The notes: generated from the letters alone by a model not told the origin. DNA of 64,000 nucleotides from Biscogniauxia marginata (GCA_022695795.1 MU404147.1:1-64000), one strand, 5' to 3'; shown: positions 35,898 to 48,632, numbered from the stretch's first letter. Numbers and translations are program-made.

Positions 35898-38800
35898 CGC
35901 GGCGTTGTCAGTCAGCCGTGTCAGAGATGGATGAGTCTTTTGGGTGGGCAGTTTCTGGCTTCAGAGACATGAGGACATTGGCAGCGAAATCCTTAAGGGG
36001 TCTCAAGGGAGAGGTCGACGAGTTATATAGGCCTCGGGGTATTACTACTGACTAGCACGTAGTAACTATGAAGAGGAATGCGAAGTGTCTACTAACAAGA
36101 CGGTAGATAATAAATAGAGAGATAGGTAGGTAGGTGGATAAGTAGGTGGTTTGGTTGAGGTAAGCAGGAACTGATTGGGGGGATGGTTGGTTGTAGAAAC
36201 CCGATGCCTTATATACCGAGACAGCTTCTAGGAACTTTCAGGAACTTTTTGTATGGAGTTCTGGAAATTTGGCACACAAGACAAGGGTTCCGAAGTTCCC
36301 TCCCTTTAGCCATGCACCCATACATGGATGCCTGCCAGGGGGGGGGGGGTGTGTGTCTGGGAGGCCGATGAATCATTTCTCCCGGACGGAGACATGCCAG
36401 GAAGGGAAAGGTGCAGTGAAACATGGCCAATAAGCCCTCACTACCTTGAGGCGAAGCTAGGCCCTCCAGGCTAAGAAGACGGGTGACCGCGCTGTGGGAG
36501 GTGTGGTATATGGGCGTGTGGTGTGGTATGTGTGGCTTACTTCTAGCAGAGCTCAAGGTCAAGGACCTGTCAGACAAGAATGGGTTCGCTTGAAGTAGCC
36601 CAGCTGAATGATAGCAATGCAAATATGATCATGATGGTTGGGCTCGGCAGCGCTTGTTCGCTCACTCGAGCGTCCCAGGCTGGAGGGATTCGAAACGGGA
36701 GGGAGAGGATGCGCCATCGGTTGACCATTACGCACACCCAAAATCCCTCAGAAAAAAATTAAGAAAAGGTACCTGCCCGACGGTGGTACTTAGTACCATG
36801 TGTATCTTGTACGGTAGTAGGGCTGACAGGTATGTACTTCGGACAATGCATGTTGGTAACGCTGATCGGAAGAATCTCCTGTCTCATGCCAGACGAGGCG
36901 ACCCAACTGAGGTGGACCATGGTAACCCGGAGAGCATTGAGGAACGCAGAAGATCCGGATAGGTGATGGGCGATAGTCTACTGCAAATACCGGAGCCAAC
37001 TACGATATTTGAGACAGAACGCTCGTCTTTGCTGTCTTTGACTCATCGTCATTGCATATATTAGTTACCTTTAGCAAGCCCGTAATGTGTTTATGGTACA
37101 TGCAATACCTACAGCCAATACCTACCTGCAGCTCGTTATTAAACTACTTACACACTTGCACATCCATTACGAGTTAAAGGACAAATTCACAGCAATGCGG
37201 CAGCTCCCATGTGCGATGTGATGTTGCAGATAGAGAGGCATAGCTCTAGCTACTAATACCACTACGTCCTAACGTATGCGCGACATGCAGCGGATTAGAG
37301 ATTGTATACTGCTGCGGCTTTCGATTCATCAATTGACGGCGGCGGCGGACCAGTGATAGCGCACAGAGATTAAAACAAGTGTGGAGGGCTGTGCCCTTTC
37401 CGTTGACAAGCCGTCGATGCGGCAATGCAAGGGGTTTCGACTCTTTCGAGAATAGTCGGAATTTCTTGTCAATACACAATTTAAAAGGGTTCCCGACTTG
37501 TCATCCACAGCCTCAGCAGCCACAGCAAACGGTAACGGCACAAATCAGCCGTAAAAGCAAAATGACAAGAAGACTCCGAGGTCGAGATTCTAGAACCCGC
37601 GAACCCGAGGCATCTTTGCCAAGGCATTTTCTCTTTACAATATTCTGTTACCTACCTCATTATGCAGAGTGATAGACACACACACCCACGCAAACACACA
37701 TGCACTAAGAAATGACGCGTTTACTAGGTTGCCAACTCCGATCACCAATTAATCGATTAATGTCTTTGTCCTGGCACGGAGTACCTCGGGTACCTTGTCC
37801 TATACTACACATATCGGCCTACTATACAGCATCTCGTGTCGCGTTCATCACCATAGGTAACTGCCTACCAACGCCACCATCCCCCGCATAACAAGTAGGA
37901 CAGTAGGACTTCTGTATGTATGTAGGTCAATGAGAAAGGCAACCATTTCGGTGCCATCACATAATGCATTATCTATCTTGTCCAGTCGAGCTAGGACCAG
38001 GCAACCAACGATTGACCAATGCGAAATGAGGTTCATGTCGTCTTGGAGACCGATGACTCGACTCTTTCAGCTGACCTATCAACGCGGAAACAAGACGAAG
38101 GATTCCGACCTTGTCCGTGTTGCCTGTTTTTCCAGTGCACCACCAATGATCGGGGTCGCGCGACGACTCCGACCTCCAACACCTTTTTACCGCTCTTTAT
38201 CTCATTTGATCAAGTTTCTTGATGAAACCAACTCATCAAGAGACACTCCGAACACCGATAGGTTCAGTCGGTTGTTTACCTATTGTTTTGTCTTCCGACT
38301 AGGTTCCAAACTTAGGGACTTACCTCTTAGCATTGTTTGAATGCATTCCCCAACCCCACCTAAGGTTCTCTCGTTGCTGTCGGTAACTCTTTCAACACAT
38401 CGGCTTAGTAACTACGTACATACATAACTCGGAGATAAGTTTCTGCAAACTGCGATCAACTTGAAAAAAGAATTTCGGGCTATTCTTGCAGTTAACAGGA
38501 TCGGTGCTGGTTTTCAAGCTTCTAATTTACGTGAGTTGCCGACAAGTGGATGCGTTTTGAAACCAACATCGGTATTGTCAAATCCATCTTTCACCATATA
38601 CGGACGAGCAACTAGTAATAGATGTTGTTACTATTCGCCTCGAATGCATATAATGTATTCTTCATTAACCACCCATGTGTCGCTCGTGTCTTCTACAAAA
38701 ACACCATAGTCCCTATCAAGTAGTATACTAGCCCTTCCCTGTGAGATGTGCAAGGTGTTTCAACGAACCACTATAGTGTAAGTTTCTCCTGTCCGTATTC

Positions 38801-41800
38801 TAGTATTTGCCTTCTCGTTCACCTGGGACAAGCGTTTCAGGTCTATCCGCACTCCCTCTGTCAACCGCCCAGAGAGTGCAGGAGGTGAAGGCAACAATAC
38901 AATAGGTGTCGTTTGTCGCTCTCTGTCGGATCAGTACCTTGGTAAGACAAATTTTTTATTAATCAAATATCGTATTGCAATTGAGAAGGCGGGGAGTGGT
39001 GAGACTATTCAGAGCCTGCTTCTACTCTGCCTGTTATTAGATGGATTATTCAGCTCCGGCCCCCAAATATCAAAGCTTGGCAACTTGCTTACGCCTCAGA
39101 CGCGGACAATTCGGGGTTTAAACTGCTTACTAGGCATCACCGGGAGGCAGCCCGTGGCATCACGTAGTGCGATCTTAAGCTAATACTGTCCCTTCGAGCG
39201 ATCAAAGGGTTTTGAATATTTCTGCGAAGCACTTATTCACCATTGTTCCTTCTCCAAAAGGATCGCATAACATCATTTCATACGTTCGCTCTCTCTGTTC
39301 CCGGCTCGTTATACGAGTTAATTGGGAATTTGCATAATGTGATCCAGATTCAGCCCTACGCTAGGCATATTTGTCTTGATCAGTCTTGTCAAACGTTTTC
39401 GTTTCGAAACGCCGAAGACGATTTCTTGGGACGGACGGGAACATGAACATGGTGGGACCGTGGCATACTGTACATATTGCGGCTGAGCGAGCGGCGGGTT
39501 CTTTTGTGGACCGCACTTAATCTTGCTTGATCGCCTCCGTTTACTTGCTTGCGTTAGCTGAGGCAGACTATGCCATACCTAGAAAGTCCTTTGTGGCTGT
39601 GAGTTGGCCACTGCCCGTCAGCCAGTAGACCTACCTCTCTTACCTACTAGGTTACAGGTTTGTATGCGGTAGTACTGCAGCACCCGCTGAGGCTGAGAGA
39701 TAGATGGCGCTGATATCAGTACGGGGTAGCATGCGGCACATTTGATAAAAATTAGGTGGCTGTGAAAGTTGTCTGATTCTCGCTTCCCCGTCGACTTCAT
39801 CACTGTCGTTTCACCAGCCAATACCATTGTCGGAATGCTGCTGCTCAGCTGTCCAGTTCAAACACCCTTGGCCTCCCGTTACGGCCCCTTCCAGCGACGT
39901 CATTAGACAAGCAGGAGGATAGTTCTACACCGTTCATACAGTATGTTGCCGCCGGCTCCCATTTTTACTTAGCACGTATGACTATTCTACCAGATACCAA
40001 AGCTTTTCAGCAAGACATGAGAATGTTTGCTTGGTGGCCATGGGATCTCCTAGGGTAGGGTATGGGTAATAGGAGAAGATCGCCCGATGGAACGTGATAT
40101 GTTAATAGTTTGGCACTAAGTTCAGCTTTCTCTCCCTTGGCTCCCTATATTGCTAGCTATATTAAGATGGCGAGCAAAACCCGCAACCAAAGTACGGACA
40201 CAGCCTTGTACTGCTTGCGGAACACTCTTATGTCATTTTACGTGGCAATATACCTCACGTGGCCCCGGAGCGGAAATGAAAGAGCCCCTGACCAACTTTT
40301 TTTGATACTGCTCACCCGGCCGCTGAAGGTGTTTCCATGGAGCGAAGAAGTAACCAGAAGTTAGAAGAACAGGGAAATATTGTGCCCAATTCTCAGAAAA
40401 GCAAGTATCGAACCTCCCTAGCAAGAGTCAAGGACACCGAATGAATTTCCGAAGAATAACTTATGCACTACATAATATGTAGAGTATATTATAGAGTGCA
40501 GCGAGGGAGAAGTAGGTGACACCCCCCCTTGCTTACAAAGCGTCAGTTAACTTTGAAAACACGAGATGAGGTTCTAGATAATTATCTGATAGCGTATACG
40601 TCTTCTACCGAGTCTTGGCGAGCCTTGCTTATATCTGTCGAACGCGACTCGGACAGCCTTGAGGTTCGCCTACACATATACCGGCTCATTTACAACAATC
40701 GAAAACCTAGAAATAAGCAGCCAAAGTCTACGTGTCCTTACATTTGGAATGTTACACTTCTCGGCTAGCACGGTAAAACCGGGTCGCGATGTCTGATCCA
40801 GAGTGTCATATGATGTTAAAAGCCAGATGTGCGGTGAATGCAATGTCACTCTGCGGGTTGTATGCCACCGGAATACCGGATTTTGAAGCCACTGTCGTCA
40901 AAATTGCAATAGTGTGGATATAATTCGTCCATCAAAGATAGCACGACATATCTATTTACTCCAAGGGACCTACCTCTATTTGAGCCAGCTCATCATTCTT
41001 ACCTGCATACGAGATGGCGGAGCGGCGATCAATACTACCTAACTAACCTCTACCAGTCGTCTCTTAGATCGGTGTTTGAAGTTCAACTTAGACTTACGTA
41101 CATTAGTTGGTTTATGTCATTGGTATTCACATTTGGTAGATCTTGGCGGGAGTTTACGGTGCACTCTAAAAAGGAAAAGAAAAGGGAGACATGGCCGACA
41201 TCCATCATTATCGATTCAAGCTTTGGCCTTGTGTGAGGATACTTCCCGGCTCGAAACAGTTGTCAATTCATTACATGCATACATAAGTCGTTCCAAGTTC
41301 TTTACACACATGTATCGTCGTATAACTTGCAAGTACAACCATCCCCTTCTCCTATCAACAACAATGTACCCTGTACACTACTTACACCGTAGCATAAGAA
41401 AACAATGCGCAAATACAGGCGCGCACTCTTTTGTTCCGTATTGGAATATGAGAGAACTAAGCCCACTATACAGCCTTGAGTAACCTCTTGAAAATATACA
41501 TGGTAAAGGCAGCCATATAAAACCATATGGCGGTTCTGATACGCTATATTATATACCTATTAAAATACTGTCCAAGTTGTCCATCGGACGTTTCTATCTT
41601 CGTGCTTGAGCCCCATGCCGTCACGTCTTTAGTCTGTAGAGTGGACATGCAGTGGGTATCCATGCTGTTGTGACTATGACATGGTCTGGGAGCCTCACCT
41701 CACTAGCAGAGACTGGGCTCCGCGAACACTCCGATAGTAGAATTCCTTTTTAGATTTTTGTGGGGTTATACAGAGAACATTAGCGGTTTTCGTTGTGACT

Positions 41801-41969
41801 ATGAAGCCGTTGAAGACTCATATCTTGGTTGATGGACGATAACCACGCCAGGGAGGCGAAGTAGAGACCATATGTTCATGGAGGTTTCTCTATTAAGTCT
41901 GTATGCTCGAAATTGGAAGCCAATAGGTATTACTGTATAGCTTAGTCGACTAGGTCCGACTCGTACTGA
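35898..41969. other. Gene-free 6-kb spacer
   Basis: No supported gene. The first few hundred bases are presumably promoter and 5'UTR of the divergent gene ending at 35,897. Open frames of up to about 136 codons (for example 37,930-38,340 and 41,076-41,483, both plus) have no recognisable motif, no splice-consistent neighbours and ordinary amino-acid noise. Notable features are a run of ten G followed by gtgtgtg at about 36,341, and several taggtaggtag-type short repeats near 36,120 and 31,510. Confidence 0.6.
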
Positions 41970-42857
41970 CTAAACAGCAACATCGAAGACGTTTCCTACT
42001 ATCTTGGCGCTCTGGGCATCTTTCTTTTCCCTCCGCGTCCTCTCTCGCTCCACCGCACCCGACACGATAATCTCCTCGAGCTGTTCCCTACTCAGTCCGT
42101 CCACAAAGATCTCCAGTCGTGCCTCCACCTGTTCCACATGCCCCGCCGGCGTCCCCAGAACCCCCTTCTGCTCTAGCACTCTTGAGACGGTCCGCCCTGC
42201 CACCACCCTCATAAAGCTGTCCCTGAACCCTCTTAGATCTTGCCCTGAGACTCCTCCCATCATCCCCTTCTGCCGCGTGTACCTCGCGATGGGGCGGCCG
42301 TTAGCCTCGAGGGTAAGCCCATCGCTTCCACTCTCCTCCCATCTTAGCCGCCTTAGCCCGGTAACGGACACGAACTCTTTTTTGAAGCGGATCGCCTGTC
42401 CGTACAAAACCATGTCCGTCTTCGACGTCGTCCATTGGTGGAATTTGGCGGCGCCGATCTGCTCGCCACGCCCGTCGCCGCGACACACGGTCATGCCGGG
42501 GTTGTCGTCGAGAAGATCGGCTTTGGGAAGCGTGATAGTCAACAGAGCTGAGGGCTGGTTCGCGGCCCTGACAATCTGCGCGTCTCCGTATTTGATGAAT
42601 AGAAACTCCCTGCATGTGTGGGATGGCAGCTCCGGAGGAGGTGCTGGTGGAAATGCGGTAGCCGCATGCATGTTCGGGGATATAGGATAGAATCCGGAGG
42701 GTGAATATGTTTGCTGTGGATAATGTGACGGATGCTGGAGATATTGATGACTCTGGTACGTTCCTATATGTGGGTTACCGTGGGTATAAGCCGGAGGCGC
42801 TTGGTTGTACATCTTCCTAAATATTTTCACGCTGAAATTCGTTGATAGGTAAGACAT
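41970..42857 (-). CDS. Uncharacterised Pro/Tyr-rich protein with a possible beta-barrel domain
   Basis: A single-exon frame of 295 codons. The N-terminal 20-75 residues are rich in Pro, Tyr, Gln and His, low complexity and probably disordered. From about residue 80 a folded domain begins (REFLFIKYGDAQIVRAANQP) with alternating hydrophobic strands to about 225, then a helical charged C-terminus. The strand pattern, with repeated basic and aromatic positions, reminds me of tubby-like/LURP-one-type domains, but I cannot confirm this. No signal peptide or membrane helix. Met16 (MYNQAPPAY) is a plausible alternative start, since the first 15 residues look unlike the rest. GC-rich coding sequence in an AT-richer surrounding supports it being real. 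Confidence 0.75.
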   Translation of the reverse strand: MSYLSTNFSVKIFRKMYNQAPPAYTHGNPHIGTYQSHQYLQHPSHYPQQTYSPSGFYPISPNMHAATAFPPAPPPELPSHTCREFLFIKYGDAQIVRAANQPSALLTITLPKADLLDDNPGMTVCRGDGRGEQIGAAKFHQWTTSKTDMVLYGQAIRFKKEFVSVTGLRRLRWEESGSDGLTLEANGRPIARYTRQKGMMGGVSGQDLRGFRDSFMRVVAGRTVSRVLEQKGVLGTPAGHVEQVEARLEIFVDGLSREQLEEIIVSGAVERERTRREKKDAQSAKIVGNVFDVAV

Positions 42858-44380
42858 GTTGAGAGTTTCAAATCATTTAAACGAGATACCGTCGCTCACT
42901 TTATATAAACGGAGGACAACTCATACGTCTGAGGGCCGAGCATAATGAGCGGAAAATTATCCAAGCCACCATCGCTCGAGAAGCCATCATGTGCTGAAAT
43001 ATCTGACGTGCCGTAGCTAGTCTTGGCCAGACTATTTGCCTAATCAGGCAATTAATACGGCGTAAAGCATCTCCCTGGTGCGGATCCGTCTAGGTTAGCT
43101 GATTGACTCTGCCGCACGACTACCGGCCACCGGTATTCGAGCCTTAGAACTAGGAAATGATATTATTTTTAGACCTCCGAATACACATACGCACACATAT
43201 GTAGGTATATAGGCATTAACCTATCTATCTAGCGTTGAAATCACTTAAGGTACATATTCAGACATAATTTATAGCATATTGAGAAGTTTGTATAAAGTAC
43301 CTATTGTCACGGCTTGGCAACAGAACAATAAGCAACCACCCCGCCATTGTATTCACTATTGAATAATAAGGACTACACAAAGCCTGAAATGTATTTAGCT
43401 GCTAGAATGGCCCTAGCGACCATTCTAGATTTTCCTTCTTCTTCACCTTTAGTATTTTCGTTAATACACCAGGAAATCGAGCATTGCCTTGAACACCCCT
43501 GCGCTGCCGTGACACCTATATAATGAGACAACATATTATTTAACTATCCTCCCTCTTGTCCCGTTCTTATATCAGCCTTTACTCCACTCCTCAGATTATA
43601 AGCTTTTCACATAATATAATTGTTGAAGATGCGGTTGTTAATGAGTAACCAAATATATTATTGTTAATACTGGATGTCCACGAATGAAATATTTACATTG
43701 CTGTCTATAGGAACTCAAAACGAGCAAGGCATATGGTAGAGGCAAGGAATGCATTAAGTAGTACGAGGTATTAATACGTGGTAGAGCCACAGCGTTCCTT
43801 TCTTTTATATGCCAAGTCGCTTTAAATCAATGATAAGGGTATTGCCTATTTAATACCTAAGTATACGTTTAAACTGGGGCCATTTCACGTAATTATATTA
43901 ATAGACATCGCGATTGTTCTATTTCTCACGTCATTTAACTTTTAGCTTCGCGCCTTAGCATAGCACTACTACACCTCAACTTATTCAAGGGAGTCGGGTG
44001 CGCATCCCCATACTGATAACGACTATATAGATAGCTAATCGCATAACGTCCTAGACTACCCCAGCCTCCTAGATGGATATACTCTCCCTTCTGACATAGA
44101 CGGTCCGTTGGCTCATCAATGCTATTATTAAAAATGAAGGGAGAGCTTCGTCGACGACTGACACAAATTTTTGATTCAATTATGAAAGTGATAGATTGTA
44201 TGGGGAATCACATCCTTAGGATGAACCAACGAGGTTGGAAGACTAACTTATATAAGATCCGAGTTTTTTCATGCGAGGTGAAAATAATATTGAATTTGTA
44301 ATTAGCACCTATATATAGAGACTATCACCGCAACAATTGATCTTCATTGCCAAGTATATTTAATAAGTGCAAAAGCCAGC
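42858..44380. other. Intergenic spacer, nothing recognised
   Basis: AT-leaning unique sequence without a supported gene. It contains the promoter of the minus-strand gene starting at 42,857 and the 3' flank of the dehydrogenase ending at 44,381. A 60-codon open frame at 44,119-44,301 has no supporting motif and I do not call it. Confidence 0.6.
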
Positions 44381-45617
44381 TCAGTTGTTCGAGACTCTCC
44401 AGATGATTTTCTCACCACTCACACCAGTCCGCATTATATCCAATGCCTTCGTGGCTCTCTCAAGAAGTGTTTCACCGTCAACGATGCGATATCGGATCGG
44501 TTTCACGATACCTTCGGCAAGCATCGTTGGCATGATTTCCGATTGCAACTTCTCGCGGAGCATTTCATTCTATAGATGTTAGTGATTAAGCCACTGCTCT
44601 CGGCCACCTCACCGAGGGCAAAGAGGTAGACTAAATCATACCTTCCAGTAAAAGTGTGTTCGTACGCCGCGCACGTTCACGCCGTCGCCCCACGAGGCGC
44701 TGGTGCTCGCGTCCATAGAGTACTCGGGCACTTCTTCGCTCGAAGCGTGCTTCAAAATGACAGGCAACATCACGGTGACAGTGGTGCCACTCTGGGCAAT
44801 CTTGGAGATGGGCGTGAGAGATCCAGCCTGGGAGCCGATGCAGTCCACAATGATGGGATAAATTGGTGTTTGTCCGTCATGATGGATATTCAGTAGTTCA
44901 TGCACGACGGAGTAACTTCTGTAGTCAAAGCATTCTGCTACTCCCAGTTCTCTCAGGTACATGTGGTGCTTCGGTGATGCCGTCGCAACGATGTTGCGAT
45001 ATCCGTAGAATTTCAGAACTTGGATCGTCAGCTGTCCAACCGACGATGCAGCACCCCAGATAAGGATACGGTCGTCAGCTCTCAGTGGACGATAGTCAGA
45101 AGGTTTTGGCCAGGGGGTAGGCAGGTTCAGGTCAGCCCACAGGGTATTGAAGGCCGTGACGAAGTTCTCCGGTATCGTGACGACTTCCTCCAAGGTGAAG
45201 CCGTCCGGGACCTATCAAGAAGGCCAATTAGTATCATCATGTGCTATGCAGTCTTCTCTTTCGTTATCAAGCCTAACGCACCTTGCCGAATACCCACTCC
45301 GGGGCTGTCGCGAATTCCTGGTGAGCTTTCCACTCAGGCTTCTGGTGAGCGAAACCGAAGACTTCATCCCCAAGCCTGAGCTTCTTTACGTTTGGACCAA
45401 CGGCAACAACCACGCCGGCACTAGTTGATCCAGTTCGCATCGGGTGTTCGACTAGGAGGCCACCATCCGCCTGGTGAAGGTCAAGCGGAGTAGATGCCAT
45501 CCACTTGATATTGACTGTGATCTCGTCATCCTTAGGGGCAACCGTCAGGAACTTACGGACCTCGTACGGCCTTCGTGGCGCAACTGTGACAAGTGCATCG
45601 TGCATTTGCTTAATCAT
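44381..45617 (-). CDS. Medium-chain dehydrogenase/reductase, cipB/LovC-like (three exons)
   Basis: Exons on the minus strand: 45,617-45,282, 45,211-44,642 and 44,569-44,381, giving 364 residues. Both introns are phase 0 with GT-AG ends (70 bases, GTGCGT to TTGATAG; 72 bases, GTATGA to CTATAG). The N-terminal half is a GroES-like fold (TSAGVVVAVGPNV, DEVFGF). Residues 165-172 (GAASSVGQ) are the nucleotide-binding loop of the Rossmann half. I see no set of structural zinc cysteines, as in zinc-free enoyl or quinone reductases. The family, annotated in fungi as cipB-like or trans-acting enoyl reductases such as LovC, reduces C=C or carbonyl groups with NADPH. The length is normal and no lesion is seen. 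A polyketide synthase partner is not in the window, so pathway membership is unproved. Confidence 0.9.
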
Positions 45618-46375
45618 TGTAATAATACAGTGCCGCTATTAACGGTGTAGAGTAGAGTGATGTGATTTTCTAGTCGAGTACTGAGTTACCCTTGTTAGAA
45701 CTCATTTTGCTTCTAGCAAGTCTTAACTTCTGCTCCATTTTATATTCGTCCGAACTGACTAATATTGCAGTCCGACCCTATGTTGATATTTAAAGCTGAG
45801 CTGGATCGTGAAGAAGGCTCCACAAAAGTCTCTTAGTAATAATGGTATTAGTGACCGAAGAGGGAATCATGTTCCGATTCTTGCAGTTCGCCTCTTCAGG
45901 GATCATTGCAGTTCCAATAGCGTGATACCCACCCCGTATTTGGCTACATGTTTAGATTGGCAAGCAAGTATTTATAAGTGGGACCGACGACTACCTATTC
46001 TTATAGCAAGATGTATACGCTCAACAAATGTAATAAGGGGTTATCGCGGAACCTAGCGAGGTAGCATATGGGCTACAGCCATGAGGTTTTCTGAGTCGCG
46101 GACCAAGTACCACGAACGACCTCGTCATATGACTAACGAAAGATGAGGACGAATAGCACAAACAAAGAAGCTATTCGAGCTATTCAACACATATATATCA
46201 GATATTTTCCTAAACAGTGATGATTCTGAGCATACACTCTTGTAAGGAGACTACTCTTACGACCACGAGACCCCTGAAGCCCACGAAGCCTATCAAACAT
46301 AAGCCCATGGTTGTTGTCGTAACAAGTGTGGCATTCATGGTGCAGCGTCATATCACCCAATAAAAAGCCATTAGG
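45618..46375. other. Promoter region and spacer upstream of the MDR gene
   Basis: Contains the 5' flank of the minus-strand dehydrogenase. The 82-codon frame at 45,808-46,056 has no recognisable character. The stretch 46,240-46,330 holds two tcttacgaccac/tcgtaaca-like motifs that resemble LTR ends, but no full LTR can be aligned there. Confidence 0.55.
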
Positions 46376-46796
46376 TGTTACGACCAACAGGGATGATGGT
46401 CAGTAGAGGTCACGTGACCTGAAGCAAGATTCTCTGTGGCTCTCCTTGTGGAGCAACAGAGAAAGGAAGAGAAAAAAGAGTATTCTCTGTTTGTCTCTGT
46501 TCTCCTTAACAGAGAAGGTTGGAGAATGCGGGACATTGGTCCTCCAGGAATAAAGTATAAGTAGATTGGAATTTCCTATGTATCTAGTCATTCATTCTAG
46601 TTCTTTAGCTATCAATCTAAGACTACAGTCCCTCTTTGATACTATAGTGAGAGTACCTTGAAATCTCTCTGACGAACAAGACATAGTGAATCTCTTAAAC
46701 CAATCTTAATCCACTATTACCTTCAAATCAAGAAAACCCAGTACGTACTCACCTGTGAAGTCAGCTGACTAGGAATACACAGGGAGGTTCGTCACA
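46376..46796 (+). repeat. Solo LTR, plus orientation, not RIP-mutated
   Basis: 421 bases from TGTTACGACC to GGTTCGTCACA, matching the sense orientation of the gypsy LTRs in the AT-rich blocks but with C and G preserved. It contains a perfect palindrome AGGTCACGTGACCT (46,407-46,420), a TATA-like gtataag at about 46,555, and R/U5 sequence identical in layout to the others. No matching 5-bp duplication is visible (ttagg against cggtc), so the flanks were rearranged or the LTR arose by recombination between copies. It ends 52 bases before the ATG of the small gene at 46,849. Confidence 0.9.
46407..46420. promoter_or_regulatory. E-box palindrome in the LTR U3
   Basis: AGGTCACGTGACCT is a perfect 14-base palindrome centred on CACGTG, the site class bound by bHLH factors. 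The same core appears in the U3 of other LTRs here (7792-7807, 20,969-20,978, 48,285-48,292), although U3 is otherwise divergent. Confidence 0.5.
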
Positions 46797-46848
46797 CGGT
46801 CAAACACCCTTCATTAATCAACCTACAACAACTAGCATCATTCACATC

Positions 46849-47224
46849 ATGGAAGATTCGTCTTCTCTCTCTTCGGGCGCAATTATTAGCATAGTCTTTG
46901 GAGTAGTTGCATCTCTTCTCGCAATCTGTGGGATCGTCGCAACTGTTCGATCAGGCGTCACGAGGGGCTGTGTTAAAGAGCGCTCGCTAGGTATCTCCCG
47001 ACCGAAAAATCTCTTAATCCAACAAAAATACATATATGACCATTTAGCTCTATAGCAGGCAATATTGAATCGACTGCGTGTTGAGTTTCACGGCTGACAT
47101 AGCTACGTGTACAGAGCCTCCCGTCCTACAACGAAGACAGATATTTGTCTTCTCCCGCCTCGAAACCATACGATACTTCGATGCTGATGACGAGCCAGCA
47201 ACGATCCAATTGTATTCTCTATGA
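46849..47224 (+). CDS. Small single-pass membrane protein, two exons (candidate)
   Basis: Proposed exons are 46,849-46,990 and 47,103-47,224, giving 87 residues. The 112-base intron starts GTATCT and ends CTGACATAG, with a good branch-like CTGAC; the phase matches and no stop intervenes. Without splicing, the first exon reads on to a stop at 47,055 (68 codons). Residues 10-33 (GAIISIVFGVVASLLAICGI) form one strong membrane helix after a short Ser-rich N-terminus. The second exon gives a soluble tail with VFSRLETIRYFDADDEP. The layout resembles small fungal membrane proteins of unknown function. The start lies 52 bases from an LTR, which could supply its promoter. Alternatively it is the truncated head of a larger gene. 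Confidence 0.42.
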
Positions 47225-48192
47225 CGCATGTGGAGTCTTTGCACTTACATGCACAAACAGTCGACTGGGGCAAGTGGAACACACATGATACGAAGATGTT
47301 GGAGCTCGGATTTCCTTTAGATCTTTTTGATTCAAAGATTTTGGAATTCAAAAGGCGAAATTAATCAGGTATTTATTTCATGTTTGTAAATAGTCATTTT
47401 ATCTTCATCGAGTTTCGCTTTAATGACCTTGAAATCCAGTGCCACTTAAACTATTGCTTTATATTGATATCCATTTATCGTTTATTCCATCCACGGATGA
47501 AAAGGTAAATTATAAATCCTAACCAGACGAAGCAAATAAAAATCATTTCTGTCCCATTTTGTCGCACTGCGGAGGCTCTTAGTTATCATGTAAACTTACG
47601 TACTATGGTTAATGATGCCTACCTATCTGTTATGAAGACAATCGCGTTTCATGTTAACAGTAGTACTAGGCATAATCATTCAGACACAAGCGCCTAACTT
47701 ACTTTGCCTGGGTGTGCATATAAGCGTATATATAAGCATCCGTAGTCATATTACTGAGATACTAGTACCTAATTATTCCACAATTTAATGCAACCAAAAT
47801 GGTTCCCATTTAGTAGAGATAAACTTGATTCCAGTCCATAAGTAACTACTTTCCACAGGAAATTGAGTCGCGGGAGGTATTCGTATCACACTTTTTTTTT
47901 TGTACAAAAGGATGCATGGAAATTTTCATGGCGTTGCTCTTCTTTTAGGTTTGGTGTTCTGCTCCTGTCAGCAGCATCATTACTCTATCAGCTGGTGGCT
48001 GAGCCAAGTTGCAATGTGCTGCCTGGCATTCATGGTGTTGCTGCAACTTCTCTGGTTTGTTTGGCACCGAGATTTTCAAGGTGTGAGGTTCCAGCTGCAT
48101 AGACTTCGATTCGGGGATCAGCCGATTGGTTCGACCATCAACACCATGATAATCATCATGCCTGCCCCTCAGCTAGCCTCGTGGTAAAGTAG
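47225..48192. other. Spacer between the small membrane protein and the second solo LTR
   Basis: Unique sequence without a supported gene. Overlapping frames of 79 and 95 codons at 47,863-48,187 are hydrophobic (FMVLLQLLWFVW) but have no typical start context or partner exon. I treat them as chance or an old remnant. Confidence 0.5.
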
Positions 48193-48632
48193 TGTTACGA
48201 ACCAACTGGTCAGAAGTGAACAGGGAGCGGAACGGGTTAGGAATGTCCCGAGAGAAGTTGCTCAAAGGAAGATGTGATGCAACATCACGTGACTAGGATC
48301 TTAGTGGATCTGAGATCCAGAGAGAGTAACAACAAGTGGATCTGAAGTGATCTGAGATCCAGTCAGATCCAACAGGTATCCAACATACCAAAGTAAGAAG
48401 TATAGGGAATGGAGGACGAGTATAAGAAGGGCAGGATCTCTCGTGTAGTTAGTCTCTCGTTCCTCAGCTATCAATCTAAGACTACAGTCACTCTTTAACA
48501 CTTTAGTGAGAGTACCTTGAAATCTCTTGAACCAACCTCGATCCACTGTTACCTTCAAATCGAGAGAAAAGAACCAGTACGTACTCACCTGTGAAGTCAG
48601 CTGACTAGGAACACACAGGGAGGTTCGTCACA
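48193..48632 (+). repeat. Solo LTR with exact target duplication, not RIP-mutated
   Basis: 440 bases from TGTTACGAACC to GGTTCGTCACA, flanked by agtag on both sides (48,188-48,192 and 48,633-48,637). The R/U5 half is nearly identical to the LTR at 46,376. U3 differs and carries a repeated ggatctgagatccag unit (about 48,306 and 48,350) plus TCACGTGA at 48,285-48,292. Its start matches element B best. It lies about 170 bases upstream of the homeodomain gene ATG, inside its promoter region. Confidence 0.93.

Noticed and set aside
37930..38340. 136-codon plus-strand open frame
   Set aside because: It is of ordinary random composition with no motif, promoter-like context or neighbouring exon.
42004..42690. 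228-codon plus-strand open frame
   Set aside because: Antisense shadow of the 41,970-42,857 gene; Ser/Pro/Cys-rich without domain character.
46318..46326. tcgtaaca resembling an LTR terminus just upstream of the solo LTR at 46,376
   Set aside because: Only eight bases match, and no LTR body could be aligned on either side.
47863..48187. Hydrophobic 79- and 95-codon plus-strand frames before the solo LTR
   Set aside because: They overlap each other, have no clear start or splice partner, and composition alone does not support a gene.
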